A DNA stretch of 64,000 nt. Source: Weissella minor. GTDB lineage: Bacteria > Bacillota > Bacilli > Lactobacillales > Lactobacillaceae. Where the stretch lies: the NCBI RefSeq assembly GCF_001437425.1, contig NZ_JQCD01000030.1:63594-127593 (forward strand), in the 5' to 3' direction. The position numbers were made by a program, and so were the translations under genes. The notes under the pieces are model-generated. The model saw only the letters and a list, made by a program, of their open reading frames with translations, made no database searches and was not told the origin of the DNA. Below are positions 1 to 8,919 of this stretch, one piece after another (the stretch's first letter is position 1; every line of letters starts with the position of its first letter).

Positions 1-570
1 CAGGTCAATCTTCAAGCATGGTATATTGCAGGAATGGGTGGTCTAGCCTTAGGGTTAGGTATTGGGGGCATTTATGTCTGTGCCTACTTGCATAAAATGC
101 ATTGGTTGATTCGTTTACCCTATGTCGGCGCGTTATGGCGTTTGAGCATACAGGCGCAATTATGCTTTCAAATGGGCTGCTTATTGCAGGCAGGTTTAAA
201 GATAACGGATATTATTCAATTTTTTAACGTCAATGAATCTAATTTTAAACAACAGTCATATCAATACATTAATCATGCTGTAATCATGGCACTTCGCTTA
301 GGTTTGCCATTACCAGAAGCCTTAAAATTTATGGGAATTCTCCCCAAGGAAGTCCAGACACTTTTTCAAAATGGACAAACTTCAGAAAAGATTGGTTATG
401 AATTAATTATCTTATCAGAAGACCTTGCACAAACGTTAAAGCAAAAACTGCTCGTTTGCTTGCAGTTACTACAGCCAATTTTGTTTATTTTTTTGGCAAT
501 CGGAATTGTCATGATTTATTGTGATTTTTTGTTACCGACATATCAAGATTTTGGAGAGGTGACCCCATGA
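1..570 (+). CDS. comGB: ComGB, competence pilus assembly membrane protein (3' part)
   Basis: The reading frame is open from the first base, so the gene begins upstream and only about 189 C-terminal residues are present. The product resembles the second half of a type II secretion F-domain protein. It has a hydrophobic segment near the window start, a cytoplasmic stretch rich in Gln and Lys, and a C-terminal membrane segment (LFIFLAIGIVMIYC). In the family this polytopic protein is the platform for assembly of the DNA-uptake pseudopilus. The stop overlaps the start of comGC by four bases, as expected inside a comG operon. The assignment rests on the domain and on the pseudopilin genes that follow. 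Confidence 0.85.
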   Translation, partial: QVNLQAWYIAGMGGLALGLGIGGIYVCAYLHKMHWLIRLPYVGALWRLSIQAQLCFQMGCLLQAGLKITDIIQFFNVNESNFKQQSYQYINHAVIMALRLGLPLPEALKFMGILPKEVQTLFQNGQTSEKIGYELIILSEDLAQTLKQKLLVCLQLLQPILFIFLAIGIVMIYCDFLLPTYQDFGEVTP

Positions 571-887
571 AACAGTTACAAAAACTAAAAAAGAGAGCTG
601 GCTTTACATTGATTGAAGTTATTACAACTATTTTTATTATGAGTCTATTAATGATTTTAATTTTACCTAATATTCATCGGATTCGTGAATTTGCTGAACA
701 AAAACAGAGTCAGGCCTTTTTTCAAAATGTACAAAATCAAGTCGATCTGTTTCGAGGACAATATCCTGAATATGAAGTGACGCTCCCTAATTTATTAGAA
801 CATGGGTATATTTCAAAAGCGCAAGCCGAACAAATTAATCGCGAAAAAATTCTGATTCAAGGGAATCAAATTAAGCGAGGCAGCTAA
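567..887 (+). CDS. comGC: ComGC, major competence pseudopilin
   Basis: This 106-residue prepilin has a short basic leader (KQLQKLKKRAG) followed by the prepilin peptidase site. Cleavage is expected between Gly12 and Phe13, and Glu17 is the conserved +5 residue (FTLIEV). A hydrophobic helix (IFIMSLLMILILP) follows. The mature protein is the main subunit of the transformation pseudopilus, which draws DNA through the wall. The start overlaps comGB and the stop overlaps the next gene by one base, which implies translational coupling. Length and motif fit ComGC well. Confidence 0.93.
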   Translation: MKQLQKLKKRAGFTLIEVITTIFIMSLLMILILPNIHRIREFAEQKQSQAFFQNVQNQVDLFRGQYPEYEVTLPNLLEHGYISKAQAEQINREKILIQGNQIKRGS

Positions 888-1270
888 TGTTAAAGCGTAG
901 TGGTGGCGTTTTAGTCGAAGTTATGGTGGTTTGTCTGTTATTAGGGGCCTATTTAGCAATAACGCCAGTGGTTTTCAAGCAACGAACTTGGCAAGATGTT
1001 TATCAAGAATTTGATCACTATTTATTAGCAGTCCGCCAGTCAAGAATGTTAAACAATAAAAAAATGAATGTGTTGGGTGGGCAAACAAGTATTCTTATTG
1101 GTCACGTGCGGATTAAATTGCCGGTGAATTGGCATGTCAAAAAAACAAAAGTGATTCAAATGAGGCCAGGGGCAACGAATGGGGGAACAATTTATTTTGA
1201 AAACATTAAAACTAAAGCACGCAAAAAATTGGTCATTCAATTAGGAGGTGGCACGTATGCTTGGCGGTAG
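887..1270 (+). CDS. comGD: ComGD, minor competence pseudopilin
   Basis: This 127-residue protein has a basic tip and a class III signal: Gly6 precedes GVLVE, so Glu11 falls at mature position +5. A hydrophobic helix follows. The +1 residue is Gly rather than the usual Phe. The remainder is basic and beta-rich, typical of minor pseudopilins of the DNA-uptake system. The call as ComGD relies on order, as third of the run after comGB and comGC; sequence conservation in this family is weak. The start shares one base with the comGC stop. Confidence 0.8.
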   Translation: MLKRSGGVLVEVMVVCLLLGAYLAITPVVFKQRTWQDVYQEFDHYLLAVRQSRMLNNKKMNVLGGQTSILIGHVRIKLPVNWHVKKTKVIQMRPGATNGGTIYFENIKTKARKKLVIQLGGGTYAWR

Positions 1271-1448
1271 AAGGCATGGCTTTTTATTGAGTGAAAGTTT
1301 ACTTGGTTTGATGTTGTTAACAACATTGCTGTGCCCGCTCGTGCAACAAATTCATTATGAGTGGTGTCAGTTACAGACTGCAACGGCGACATGTGAAAGT
1401 GCAAAAAAAAGATGGGTTAGGGCGTATGATGAATGGGCAACCAACTAA
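1257..1448 (+). CDS. comGE: ComGE-like minor pseudopilin
   Basis: This is a 63-residue protein if translation begins at the ATG at 1257, eight bases after the AGGAGG at 1243-1248. An in-frame GTG lies inside that ribosome site and is unlikely to be used. The N-terminus GGRRHG then FLLSE is a prepilin cleavage site with Glu at +5, followed by a hydrophobic helix. The protein is very short, with little beyond the membrane helix and a short charged tail. It overlaps both neighbours. The ComGE name follows from position; identity is otherwise not provable by eye. Confidence 0.7.
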   Translation: MLGGRRHGFLLSESLLGLMLLTTLLCPLVQQIHYEWCQLQTATATCESAKKRWVRAYDEWATN

Positions 1449-1860
1449 GCGTCGAGCCAGTTTATTGGCAGAATTTTTATGTGCAATGGTAATTTTAGAA
1501 CTTGTTGTAACTTGTGGACATAGTCAAATAAAAAATTTAAACCTGTTACAAGTGTATCAACAGCAAATTCGTCGACGTAGCCAAGGTTTCTGTATGGAAC
1601 AGACGCTTATGCATGTTTTACAAGGTGGTCAAGTGCATGGTAGAACAGAGTTTGGTTGGATGTTAACAGATTATCTTGGCAAACGGTATTTTATCCAACA
1701 ACGACAACAAGCGTTGGTTTTAACCAGTTCAATGGGTGGGCATTTTGTCTTGATGCTTAATGTTTATGATGTCGACTTTAAAAAAATAAATGCCTATGCG
1801 TTTCAATTAAGGATAAAATTTAATGATAAAAATAAAATCCAGCAGTATATCCAATTATAG
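1426..1860 (+). CDS. comGF: ComGF-like competence pseudopilin
   Basis: The frame is open from 1357, but the ATG at 1426, preceded by a G-rich stretch (GGGTTAGGGCG), gives the short basic leader expected (MMNGQPTKRRA). This yields 144 residues. The processing site would be Ala before SLLAE, with Glu at +5; Ala rather than Gly at -1 is unusual but tolerated in some prepilins. Downstream the sequence carries strands resembling the ComGF family, including YLGKRYFIQQRQQALVL. The gene overlaps comGE and the following gene, so the set is probably translated as one unit. Confidence 0.72.
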   Translation: MMNGQPTKRRASLLAEFLCAMVILELVVTCGHSQIKNLNLLQVYQQQIRRRSQGFCMEQTLMHVLQGGQVHGRTEFGWMLTDYLGKRYFIQQRQQALVLTSSMGGHFVLMLNVYDVDFKKINAYAFQLRIKFNDKNKIQQYIQL

Positions 1861-2143
1861 ATGGCAGCGTAAAGGCTTTTGTATGCCACTGGCTGTGTGT
1901 TTTGTGATCATTGGATCACATGCTGGAGTGCGTCTGCAAACGCAATTAGTTGACCAACGACGCTTAGTACAAGAAGAATGCGCGTATTGGCAAAATAAAT
2001 CCAAGACTTTGGGGTTGATTCAAAAGATGCTGCAAGCCCAACAAACGCATTGGCAAGAGGCTGGTTTTGATATTCATCAAGAAAAGAATGGCTATCGTAT
2101 TAAAGCTAAAGATGGACAACAATTTTGGATTCATGGACGTTAA
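1823..2143 (+). CDS. comGG: ComGG-like competence protein
   Basis: This 106-residue protein starts at an ATG nine bases after AAGGAT and overlaps the comGF end. It has a basic N-terminus (NYRWQRKGF) and one hydrophobic segment (MPLAVCFVIIG). A hydrophilic, Gln-rich C-terminal part ends in the strand-like YRIKAKDGQQFWIHG. It lacks a clear FTLIE-type site, as is common for ComGG. The call depends mostly on being last in the comG run; it is a small pilus-associated protein in any case. Confidence 0.6.
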   Translation: MIKIKSSSISNYRWQRKGFCMPLAVCFVIIGSHAGVRLQTQLVDQRRLVQEECAYWQNKSKTLGLIQKMLQAQQTHWQEAGFDIHQEKNGYRIKAKDGQQFWIHGR

Positions 2144-2223
2144 GCGTGTGTTATGGACTATTAATTAAGATTGAAAGCAGGTATAATTAAGAATTACCTT
2201 ATTTATTGGAGGAAAAGTTTAGG

Positions 2224-3234
2224 ATGTATGAAGCAATTGAATTAGCTATAAAAAAAGTCCAATCTGCTCAAGAATTAATTGCGACAGACTTGGACATCCC
2301 AGCAATTGAAGCTTTGATTCTGGTTATGGAAGGCTTAAATCATCAAAGTGATGCAAGTTTTGATGAGTTGTCTGCAGATCATCGACGTTTTGTGCGTCAA
2401 GCGCTAAAAGAAAGTGCATTTGCGTCATTATCGCTTGAACAAAAGCGTCAAGTTTTGCAATTATTACTTGTTGCAACGATGCAAGAAGATAAATTGCAAG
2501 GTAATTATCAAGTGACACCAGATGCAATTGGCATGTGGGTGACTTTTTTTGTTGAAAAGTTTTTAGCATCAAAAGAACAGCATCAACTATTAGATTTAAC
2601 CCTTGGTTCAGGAAATCTATTGGCAACTGTTAATTTGGCTTTGAATCAACGTGGCGATACAGCTAAATATGTTGGTGTTGAAAATGACGACACCATGATT
2701 ACTGTTGCCAGCGGAATGGCAGCTCTATTAGACTTGGATTGGCAGTTAATCCATCAAGATGCGGTTTTACCCTTAACAGAGACAACTAATAAAATGGATG
2801 TTGTGATTGCTGACTTACCGGTTGGTTATTATCCACAAACAGATATGCCTACCTATGAAACAAAGGCAACAGAAGGGTTAACCTTTGTCCACCATCTATT
2901 GATTGAGCAAGCCGTTAAGCAATTACGACCAAATGGGATTGGATTGTTACTTGTGCCAGCTAATTTATTTGATTCAGAACAAGCTACGAGTTTGTTGAAA
3001 TATTTTCAATCTGAATCAATTCTGTTCCAAGGCTTTATTCAATTTTCAGACAAATTATTTTTGGAAAAACAAGCAAGTAAAGCTTTGCTAATTGTACAGC
3101 GACCAGGTGATGAGGCTCAACAAGCTGAACCAGTTATGTTAGCCAAAGCGCCAGATTTGTCACAAAAAGAGAGTAACTTAGATTTTGTACGTCAGATGAC
3201 AGCATGGATGCAAAGTAATCACATGGTACATTAG
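2224..3234 (+). CDS. Class I SAM-dependent methyltransferase, YtxK-like
   Basis: The ATG at 2224 follows GGAGGA by ten bases; the TTG upstream lies inside that ribosome site. The 336-residue protein has an N-terminal helical part. A Rossmann methyltransferase core then begins near LLDLTLGSGNL (motif I). Motif IV is the NPPY-like DLPVGYYP, the pattern of N6-adenine or related amino-group methylases. In Firmicutes a YtxK-type methyltransferase commonly follows the comG operon, often before ackA; here priA follows instead. The substrate is unknown. A transcription terminator closes the unit just downstream. Confidence 0.8.
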   Translation: MYEAIELAIKKVQSAQELIATDLDIPAIEALILVMEGLNHQSDASFDELSADHRRFVRQALKESAFASLSLEQKRQVLQLLLVATMQEDKLQGNYQVTPDAIGMWVTFFVEKFLASKEQHQLLDLTLGSGNLLATVNLALNQRGDTAKYVGVENDDTMITVASGMAALLDLDWQLIHQDAVLPLTETTNKMDVVIADLPVGYYPQTDMPTYETKATEGLTFVHHLLIEQAVKQLRPNGIGLLLVPANLFDSEQATSLLKYFQSESILFQGFIQFSDKLFLEKQASKALLIVQRPGDEAQQAEPVMLAKAPDLSQKESNLDFVRQMTAWMQSNHMVH

Positions 3235-3240
3235 TCAGGA

Positions 3241-3283
3241 AAAGATATGTTTGCAGAGACGTGGCCTGCACATATCTTTTTTT
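3241..3283 (+). terminator. Rho-independent terminator after comG/methyltransferase unit
   Basis: A ten-base arm AAAGATATGT pairs with ACATATCTTT, with an inner GCAG/CTGC extension, and is followed by a run of T. It closes transcription from the comG side before priA. Confidence 0.85.
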
Positions 3284-3290
3284 AATGAAT

Positions 3291-3320
3291 TTGAGATTAA
3301 TGTTAAAAATTTGTTACAAT
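3291..3320 (+). promoter_or_regulatory. Probable sigma-A promoter of priA
   Basis: TTGAGA at 3291-3296 and TACAAT at 3315-3320 are separated by 18 bases and lie directly after the terminator and before the priA ribosome site AAAGGAGG. Confidence 0.65.
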
Positions 3321-3357
3321 AAAGTGTTACTGCTAAAACAAAAGGAGGTCTTTTAAG

Positions 3358-5778
3358 ATGTATGCGCAAGTGATTGTCGATGTACCAACTATGCAAACTA
3401 ACCAGCCATATACTTATTTGATTCCTGAGCATTTGGCAGATGTGATTGAACCAGGGATGCGCGTGATTGTACCGTTTGGAAATGGTAAGCGCCGCGTGCA
3501 AGGTTTCGTGATTGAAACGATAAGCGCATATACAGGATCAAATGAACTCAAAGCAATTGATGATGTGGTAGATTTAGCGCCGGTCTTAAATACGGAGATG
3601 TTAGCATTAGCTGATTGGCTTGCGCGTAAAAATTTTGCATTTAAAATCAGTGTTTTGCAAGCGATGTTACCGAATGTGATGCGAGCTAAATATGTTAAGA
3701 CGGTTCAATTATTGGATGAAACAGCAATCCTGGATTCGCAATTGTTAACAAATTTCTTTGCGGACCGACATGAAGTGCCTTTAGATGCAGAGCATGTTGA
3801 TGTAGACGTTTTACAAGATTTAAATCGAATGCAGCGAAAAAACCAAGTTGCCATCAATTATTACGTAGGGAATCGCGCTAAAATCAAAATGGTTTCAGCA
3901 TTTAAACCACAATTAACTGCGACTGAGTATGATAAATTACGACACGATTTGCGTAAATCGGCCAAGCAGCAAGCGCGCTTTTTAACCTATTTGATGCACG
4001 CACCACAGCAATGGACGGCCCAAAAAGAGGTCATTGATGAAATTGGTGTTGATTATGCGACACTGAAAAAGGCTGAGGCGCAGGGGTGGATTGAACGTTC
4101 AGAAATTGAACAATATCGTTTACCGCAATTAACCTCTCCAGTCGAAGCAACACAACCGCTCACATTAACAGCTGAGCAAAATCAAGTTTATCAAACATTA
4201 ATTGAAAACTTACAAGCCCACCAAGCCCAGACCTTCTTATTAGAAGGCGTGACGGGTTCTGGGAAAACTGAAGTCTATCTGCAAGCAATGGCGCAAGCAT
4301 TGGCACAAAATCAAACAGCGCTAATGTTAGTGCCTGAAATTACATTGACGCCACAAATGGTACGACGTGTTAAGAGTCGTTTTGGTGAAACTGTAGCTGT
4401 CTTACACAGTGCGCTTTCAGATGGTGAACGTTATGATGAATGGCGCCGAATTGAACGAGGAGAAGCTAAAATTGTGGTTGGTGCTCGTTCAGCTATTTTT
4501 GCACCACTAAACAATGTGGGCTTAATCATCTTAGATGAAGAACATGATGCGTCATATAAGCAAGAAGATAATCCACGCTACCATGCCCGTGAAGTGGCCC
4601 AGTGGCGTTCGGACTATCATCAAGCGACCTTACTATTGGGTTCAGCAACACCTGCATTAGAAAGTCGTGCCCATGCCCAACAAGGCCAATATACATTGTT
4701 GCGTTTACCGCATCGTGTGCAAGAACAACAATTGCCAGCTGTGAATATTATCGACATGCGTGAAACGATTAAAGCGGGTGGCGATGAGCTGTTTTCAGAA
4801 GATATTTTAACAGCGATTAAACAACGTCTGGACCGCGGTGAACAAAGCGTCTTAATGCTAAACCGTCGTGGTTTTGCGAATTATGTCAATTGTCGTGATT
4901 GTGGCTATACGCCAACATGTGTTAACTGTGATTTAGCACTAACCATGCATAAAGTGACAAATAGTTTAGTTTGTCATTATTGTGGGTATCACGAACCACT
5001 GCCTGTACAATGTCCACAGTGTGGGTCAAAACGTATTCGACCTTTCGGTGCCGGGACGCAAAAAGTTGAGACCGAATTGCAAAAGTATTTTCCACAAGCA
5101 CGTGTCTTAAGAATGGATTTAGATACAACCCGAAAAAAAGGGGCAACGGATAAAATGTTGGAAGCTTTTGGTCAGCATGAAGCAGACATTCTGCTAGGGA
5201 CACAGATGATTGCTAAAGGGTTAGACTTTCCTGATGTGACGCTAGTTGGTGTATTAAATGCCGATACAACATTGGCCTTGCCAGACTATCGTGCAGCTGA
5301 GCGAACTTTTCAACTGTTAACGCAGGTATCTGGTCGTGCTGGTCGCGCAGACAAGGCGGGCGAGGTTTTTGTGCAAACCTATAATCCAGAACATTATGCT
5401 GTCCGCTTTGCGCAAAAGCATGATTATGAAGGATTTTATAAATATGAAATGCAATTGAGAAGAGACTGGCAATATTCACCTTATTTTTATACAATTCAGT
5501 TAAAAATATTGCACGAGGCTCAGAATGAAGCCGCCAAGGTTGCCTTTGAGATTGCCGATTGGCTGAAGCCGTTTTTAGATGAAAAAACGGTGATGTTAGG
5601 GCCTTCAATGGGGTCGGTTGCACGATTAAACAATAAATATGTTTACCGTATCGTGATTAAATATCGGCAAGGTGAGCGTTTGTTTGCAGCTTTAGATGAA
5701 TTAATGCAGGCAGGGCAACGTTTACAACGCCAAAAAGTCACTTTAGTGATTGATCGCGACCCGGTTAATTTCGTTTAA
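3358..5778 (+). CDS. priA: Primosomal protein N' (PriA), replication-restart helicase
   Basis: This 806-residue superfamily 2 helicase reloads the replisome at collapsed forks. In order it has an N-terminal DNA-binding domain, Walker A (GVTGSGKTEVY), the DEEH box, and a cysteine-rich zinc region with four CxxC pairs (CRDC, CVNC, CHYC, CPQC). Helicase motifs V-VI (QVSGRAGRADKAG) and a C-terminal domain follow. The start is an ATG eleven bases after a strong AAAGGAGG. It has its own likely promoter. The order priA-fmt-rsmB-stp-prkC-rsgA-rpe-thiN is the conserved Firmicutes arrangement. Confidence 0.97.
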   Translation: MYAQVIVDVPTMQTNQPYTYLIPEHLADVIEPGMRVIVPFGNGKRRVQGFVIETISAYTGSNELKAIDDVVDLAPVLNTEMLALADWLARKNFAFKISVLQAMLPNVMRAKYVKTVQLLDETAILDSQLLTNFFADRHEVPLDAEHVDVDVLQDLNRMQRKNQVAINYYVGNRAKIKMVSAFKPQLTATEYDKLRHDLRKSAKQQARFLTYLMHAPQQWTAQKEVIDEIGVDYATLKKAEAQGWIERSEIEQYRLPQLTSPVEATQPLTLTAEQNQVYQTLIENLQAHQAQTFLLEGVTGSGKTEVYLQAMAQALAQNQTALMLVPEITLTPQMVRRVKSRFGETVAVLHSALSDGERYDEWRRIERGEAKIVVGARSAIFAPLNNVGLIILDEEHDASYKQEDNPRYHAREVAQWRSDYHQATLLLGSATPALESRAHAQQGQYTLLRLPHRVQEQQLPAVNIIDMRETIKAGGDELFSEDILTAIKQRLDRGEQSVLMLNRRGFANYVNCRDCGYTPTCVNCDLALTMHKVTNSLVCHYCGYHEPLPVQCPQCGSKRIRPFGAGTQKVETELQKYFPQARVLRMDLDTTRKKGATDKMLEAFGQHEADILLGTQMIAKGLDFPDVTLVGVLNADTTLALPDYRAAERTFQLLTQVSGRAGRADKAGEVFVQTYNPEHYAVRFAQKHDYEGFYKYEMQLRRDWQYSPYFYTIQLKILHEAQNEAAKVAFEIADWLKPFLDEKTVMLGPSMGSVARLNNKYVYRIVIKYRQGERLFAALDELMQAGQRLQRQKVTLVIDRDPVNFV

Positions 5779-5779
5779 G

Positions 5780-5798
5780 CCATTACTCGGTGTAATGG
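5780..5798 (+). repeat. Small inverted repeat between priA and fmt
   Basis: CCATTAC and GTAATGG form a seven-base stem with a five-base loop just after the priA stop. There is no T tract, so it is not a standard terminator; it may be an RNA processing or pausing hairpin. Confidence 0.4.
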
Positions 5799-5834
5799 TG
5801 CACCATACATAATGATAAAAAAGAGGAAAAGCGC

Positions 5835-6788
5835 ATGACAGAGAAAATTATTTTTATGGGAACACCTGATTTTTCAGTTCCTATTTTACAAGCAATAGCA
5901 GCAAACGACGCTTATGAAATTATTGGTGTTGTGACGCAACCTGACCGACCGGTTGGGCGTAAGCATATTATGACACCTACGCCGGTAAAAGCTGCAGCGG
6001 TAGAACTTGGTTTGACCGTTTATCAACCAGCAAAATTGGGCGGTTCAGATGAATTAGCAGCATTGATTGCGATGGAACCAGATTTAATTATTACGGCTGC
6101 CTATGGACAATTCCTACCAACAAAGTTTTTAAATGCAGCTAAAATCGCTGCCATCAATGTCCATGCGTCATTACTGCCTAAATACCGGGGTGGGGCGCCC
6201 ATTCATTACGCTGTGATGAATGGTGATGCACAGACTGGTGTGACCATTATGTATATGGTTAAGGCAATGGATGCAGGTGATATTATTGCGCAATCAACGT
6301 TGCCGATTGAACCGAATGCGACAACAGGTGATATGTTTGAAGCACTTAGTGTTTTAGGCCGAGACTTATTATTGGAGACGTTACCTAGTTTGGTAGCTGG
6401 GACAAACGAACGTTTACCTCAAGATGAAGCATTAGTGACTTTTTCACCAAATATCACGCCAGAACAAGAAATATTGGACTTTCACCAGTCTGCAACACAA
6501 GTACATAATCATGTGCGCGGGCTTAATCCATTTCCAACAGCGCATACGACTGTAAATGGTGTGCGAACAAAAATTCAAAAGACCCATGTTGTTAATGAAA
6601 CAACAGCGTTACCTGCGGGTGCTGTTGTCAAAAAGACAAAAAAGGAACTTTGGATTGCAGCTGGAAATCAGACTGTCTTAGCAATTGATGAACTACAACC
6701 AGCTGGAAAGCCAAAAATGGCAGTTACCGACTATTTGAACGGACATGCAAAATTTGAAGAAGGCGAGCAAATAATTAGCTATGAGTAA
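5835..6788 (+). CDS. fmt: Methionyl-tRNA formyltransferase
   Basis: This 317-residue enzyme transfers a formyl group from 10-formyltetrahydrofolate to Met-tRNAfMet for translation initiation. The N-terminal formyltransferase domain begins IIFMGTPDFSVP. It carries the conserved catalytic stretch NVHASLLPKYRGGAPI (Asn and His) and the later D in MDAGDI. A C-terminal OB-like domain binds tRNA. The ATG follows AAGAGGAAA. The last bases overlap the rsmB start by eight, so the two are probably coupled. Confidence 0.97.
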   Translation: MTEKIIFMGTPDFSVPILQAIAANDAYEIIGVVTQPDRPVGRKHIMTPTPVKAAAVELGLTVYQPAKLGGSDELAALIAMEPDLIITAAYGQFLPTKFLNAAKIAAINVHASLLPKYRGGAPIHYAVMNGDAQTGVTIMYMVKAMDAGDIIAQSTLPIEPNATTGDMFEALSVLGRDLLLETLPSLVAGTNERLPQDEALVTFSPNITPEQEILDFHQSATQVHNHVRGLNPFPTAHTTVNGVRTKIQKTHVVNETTALPAGAVVKKTKKELWIAAGNQTVLAIDELQPAGKPKMAVTDYLNGHAKFEEGEQIISYE

Positions 6789-8154
6789 AAAACAACAACC
6801 AATTGCAAATTGGGAAAAAACAAACCCACGTGCGATGGCCGTTCGAACATTAGAACGCGTTAAATCAGGTGCCTATTCAAATCTTGAATTGAATGCCATG
6901 ATTAAACAAGCCGATTTAAGTGAACGTGATATTCATTTCATGACAACAATCGTTTATGGTGTGATTCAGCATCGTTTAACTTTAGAATATTGGCTAGAAC
7001 CATTTGTCAAGAATCCAAATAAATTAGATCCGTGGGTGCGTGAGTTGTTTATGACGGCACTTTTCCAGTGGCAATATTTGGATAAAGTTCCAAAGCGAGC
7101 AGTTTTTGATGAAACAATTAATATTGCTAAAAAGCGTGGACATGATGGTATTCGCCGTATGGTTACGGGAACATTGCATGCAATGGACCGCAACGGGTTG
7201 CCTGAAATCGCAACGATTAGCGACGATGTTAAACGCCTCTCAATTCAAGAATCGTTACCAGAATGGATTATTAATACATTAATCCAAGATTATGGGATGA
7301 CCCGAACGGTCGCAATTGCTGAGAGTTTGAACTCAGCACCAGCCCAATCTGCACGTGTAAATACAGTTGTCACAACTGTTTCTGAAGTGATGGCTGAGTT
7401 AGAAGACGATGGGTTTACAGTCGTCCCTTCACAAGTAGATCCACTTGGCTTACGTGTGTCAAATGGACATGTTGCTAGTTCTCAAGCTTTTAAAGATGGT
7501 AAAATTACTTTGCAAGACGAGTCAGCAATGTTGATGGCACCAAGCTTGTTAATTGAACCAGATATGAAAGTATTGGATGCAGCCGCCGCACCAGGTGGTA
7601 AGACGACCCAGATTGCAACGTACTTAGATCCGGCACAAAATGGTGTTGTTGAGGCTTTGGATATCCATGAACATAAAGTGCGTTTAATTGCAGATAATGC
7701 TTACCGTTTGCATGTGGCAGATCGTGTGAATGCACGCGTGTTGGATGCACGTAAAGTGGACGAAGTCTTTGCTGATGAAACTTTTGATCGTATTTTAGTT
7801 GATGCACCTTGTTCAGGATTAGGGTTACTACGTCGTAAGCCAGAAATTCGCTATGAAAAATCATTGGCTGATAGTCAACAATTACAAAAAATTCAGTTGG
7901 ATATTTTAAATGCTGTTGCGCAGAAGCTTAAAGTCGGGGGCCGTTTAGTTTACGGAACATGTACGTTTTTGAAGCTTGAAAATGATGACGTCATTGCACA
8001 ATTCTTGGCCACACATTCGAATTTCCGAATTACGAAGAGCATGATAGAATTTGATTTACCAGTTGTTGATGATAACCAACTCGTGCATATTATGCCTGAT
8101 CAGTTTGGATCAGATGGTTTCTTCATCGCAACCCTTGAACGAATTACAGAATAA
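6781..8154 (+). CDS. rsmB: 16S rRNA (cytosine-967-C5) methyltransferase RsmB
   Basis: The 457-residue protein has an N-terminal NusB-like RNA-binding domain (about residues 10-150) and a C-terminal SAM methyltransferase domain. The domain has the motif LDAAAAPGGKTTQIA, the DAPCSGLG motif IV cysteine and the catalytic YGTCTF cysteine. In the family it makes m5C967 in 16S rRNA. It overlaps fmt by eight bases and lies eight bases-plus-leader before the phosphatase gene, fitting a shared operon. Confidence 0.95.
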   Translation: MSKKQQPIANWEKTNPRAMAVRTLERVKSGAYSNLELNAMIKQADLSERDIHFMTTIVYGVIQHRLTLEYWLEPFVKNPNKLDPWVRELFMTALFQWQYLDKVPKRAVFDETINIAKKRGHDGIRRMVTGTLHAMDRNGLPEIATISDDVKRLSIQESLPEWIINTLIQDYGMTRTVAIAESLNSAPAQSARVNTVVTTVSEVMAELEDDGFTVVPSQVDPLGLRVSNGHVASSQAFKDGKITLQDESAMLMAPSLLIEPDMKVLDAAAAPGGKTTQIATYLDPAQNGVVEALDIHEHKVRLIADNAYRLHVADRVNARVLDARKVDEVFADETFDRILVDAPCSGLGLLRRKPEIRYEKSLADSQQLQKIQLDILNAVAQKLKVGGRLVYGTCTFLKLENDDVIAQFLATHSNFRITKSMIEFDLPVVDDNQLVHIMPDQFGSDGFFIATLERITE

Positions 8155-8176
8155 CTAGGTAAAAATGGAGGAAGCT

Positions 8177-8917
8177 ATGAAAGTAGCATACGCAACTGAT
8201 ACAGGTAGAGTAAGGTCGAATAATCAGGACTATGTGGGTGCCTTTAAAAATGAAATGGGTGTCCAACTCGCGATTGTGGCTGATGGTGTTGGTGGTGAAC
8301 AAGCGGGTGACGTTGCGTCAAATATGGCGGTGTCACACCTTGGGAATCAATGGCAACAAACGCAAATTCAAACGCTGGACGAAGCAAAGTCTTGGATCCA
8401 AACGAACTTGGAAGCTGAAAATGAGAAAATTCTCCAAACATCACATCGCTACCGGACTTTGGAAGGGATGGCAACAACGATTGTTTTAGCTGTGATTTTT
8501 CCCGATCAAATTTGTATTGCAAATTTAGGCGATTCTCGAGCGTATATGCATCGTAATGGTCAATTCTACCAAGTAACTGAAGATCATAATTTAGCAGAAG
8601 AACTTGTCCGAGCCGGTTCGATTAAACCAGAGGAAGCGGCCACGAATTCTGGACGGCACATGTTAACACGCCAACTTGGAGTGGATGACGCAGTTGACGC
8701 AGATTTGTTTGATTTTGCGTTACAAGCGCATGATGAAGTGATGCTAACGACTGATGGTTTAGTCAAACATTTGAATGATAAGCAGATTGCAGATGTTTTA
8801 AATCAGGAACTGTCAAGTACTGAAACAATTACACAGTTAATTGACCAAGCAAATCAAGCTGGTGGAACTGATAATATTACGGTGTTATTAGGTTATCAAG
8901 AAAACGAGGAGAGATAA
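8177..8917 (+). CDS. stp: PP2C-type serine/threonine phosphatase Stp/PrpC
   Basis: The ATG at 8177 follows GGAGG (8167-8171); an upstream in-frame ATG at 8165 overlaps that site. The 246-residue protein carries PP2C metal-binding motifs: the N-terminal SNNQD, the core VADGVGGEQAGD, NLGDSRAY, and the C-terminal GGTDNITV. It reverses phosphorylation by the partner kinase encoded two bases downstream, acting on cell-wall, division and translation proteins. The tight spacing with prkC is the usual pairing in Firmicutes. Confidence 0.96.
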   Translation: MKVAYATDTGRVRSNNQDYVGAFKNEMGVQLAIVADGVGGEQAGDVASNMAVSHLGNQWQQTQIQTLDEAKSWIQTNLEAENEKILQTSHRYRTLEGMATTIVLAVIFPDQICIANLGDSRAYMHRNGQFYQVTEDHNLAEELVRAGSIKPEEAATNSGRHMLTRQLGVDDAVDADLFDFALQAHDEVMLTTDGLVKHLNDKQIADVLNQELSSTETITQLIDQANQAGGTDNITVLLGYQENEER

Positions 8918-8919
8918 GC

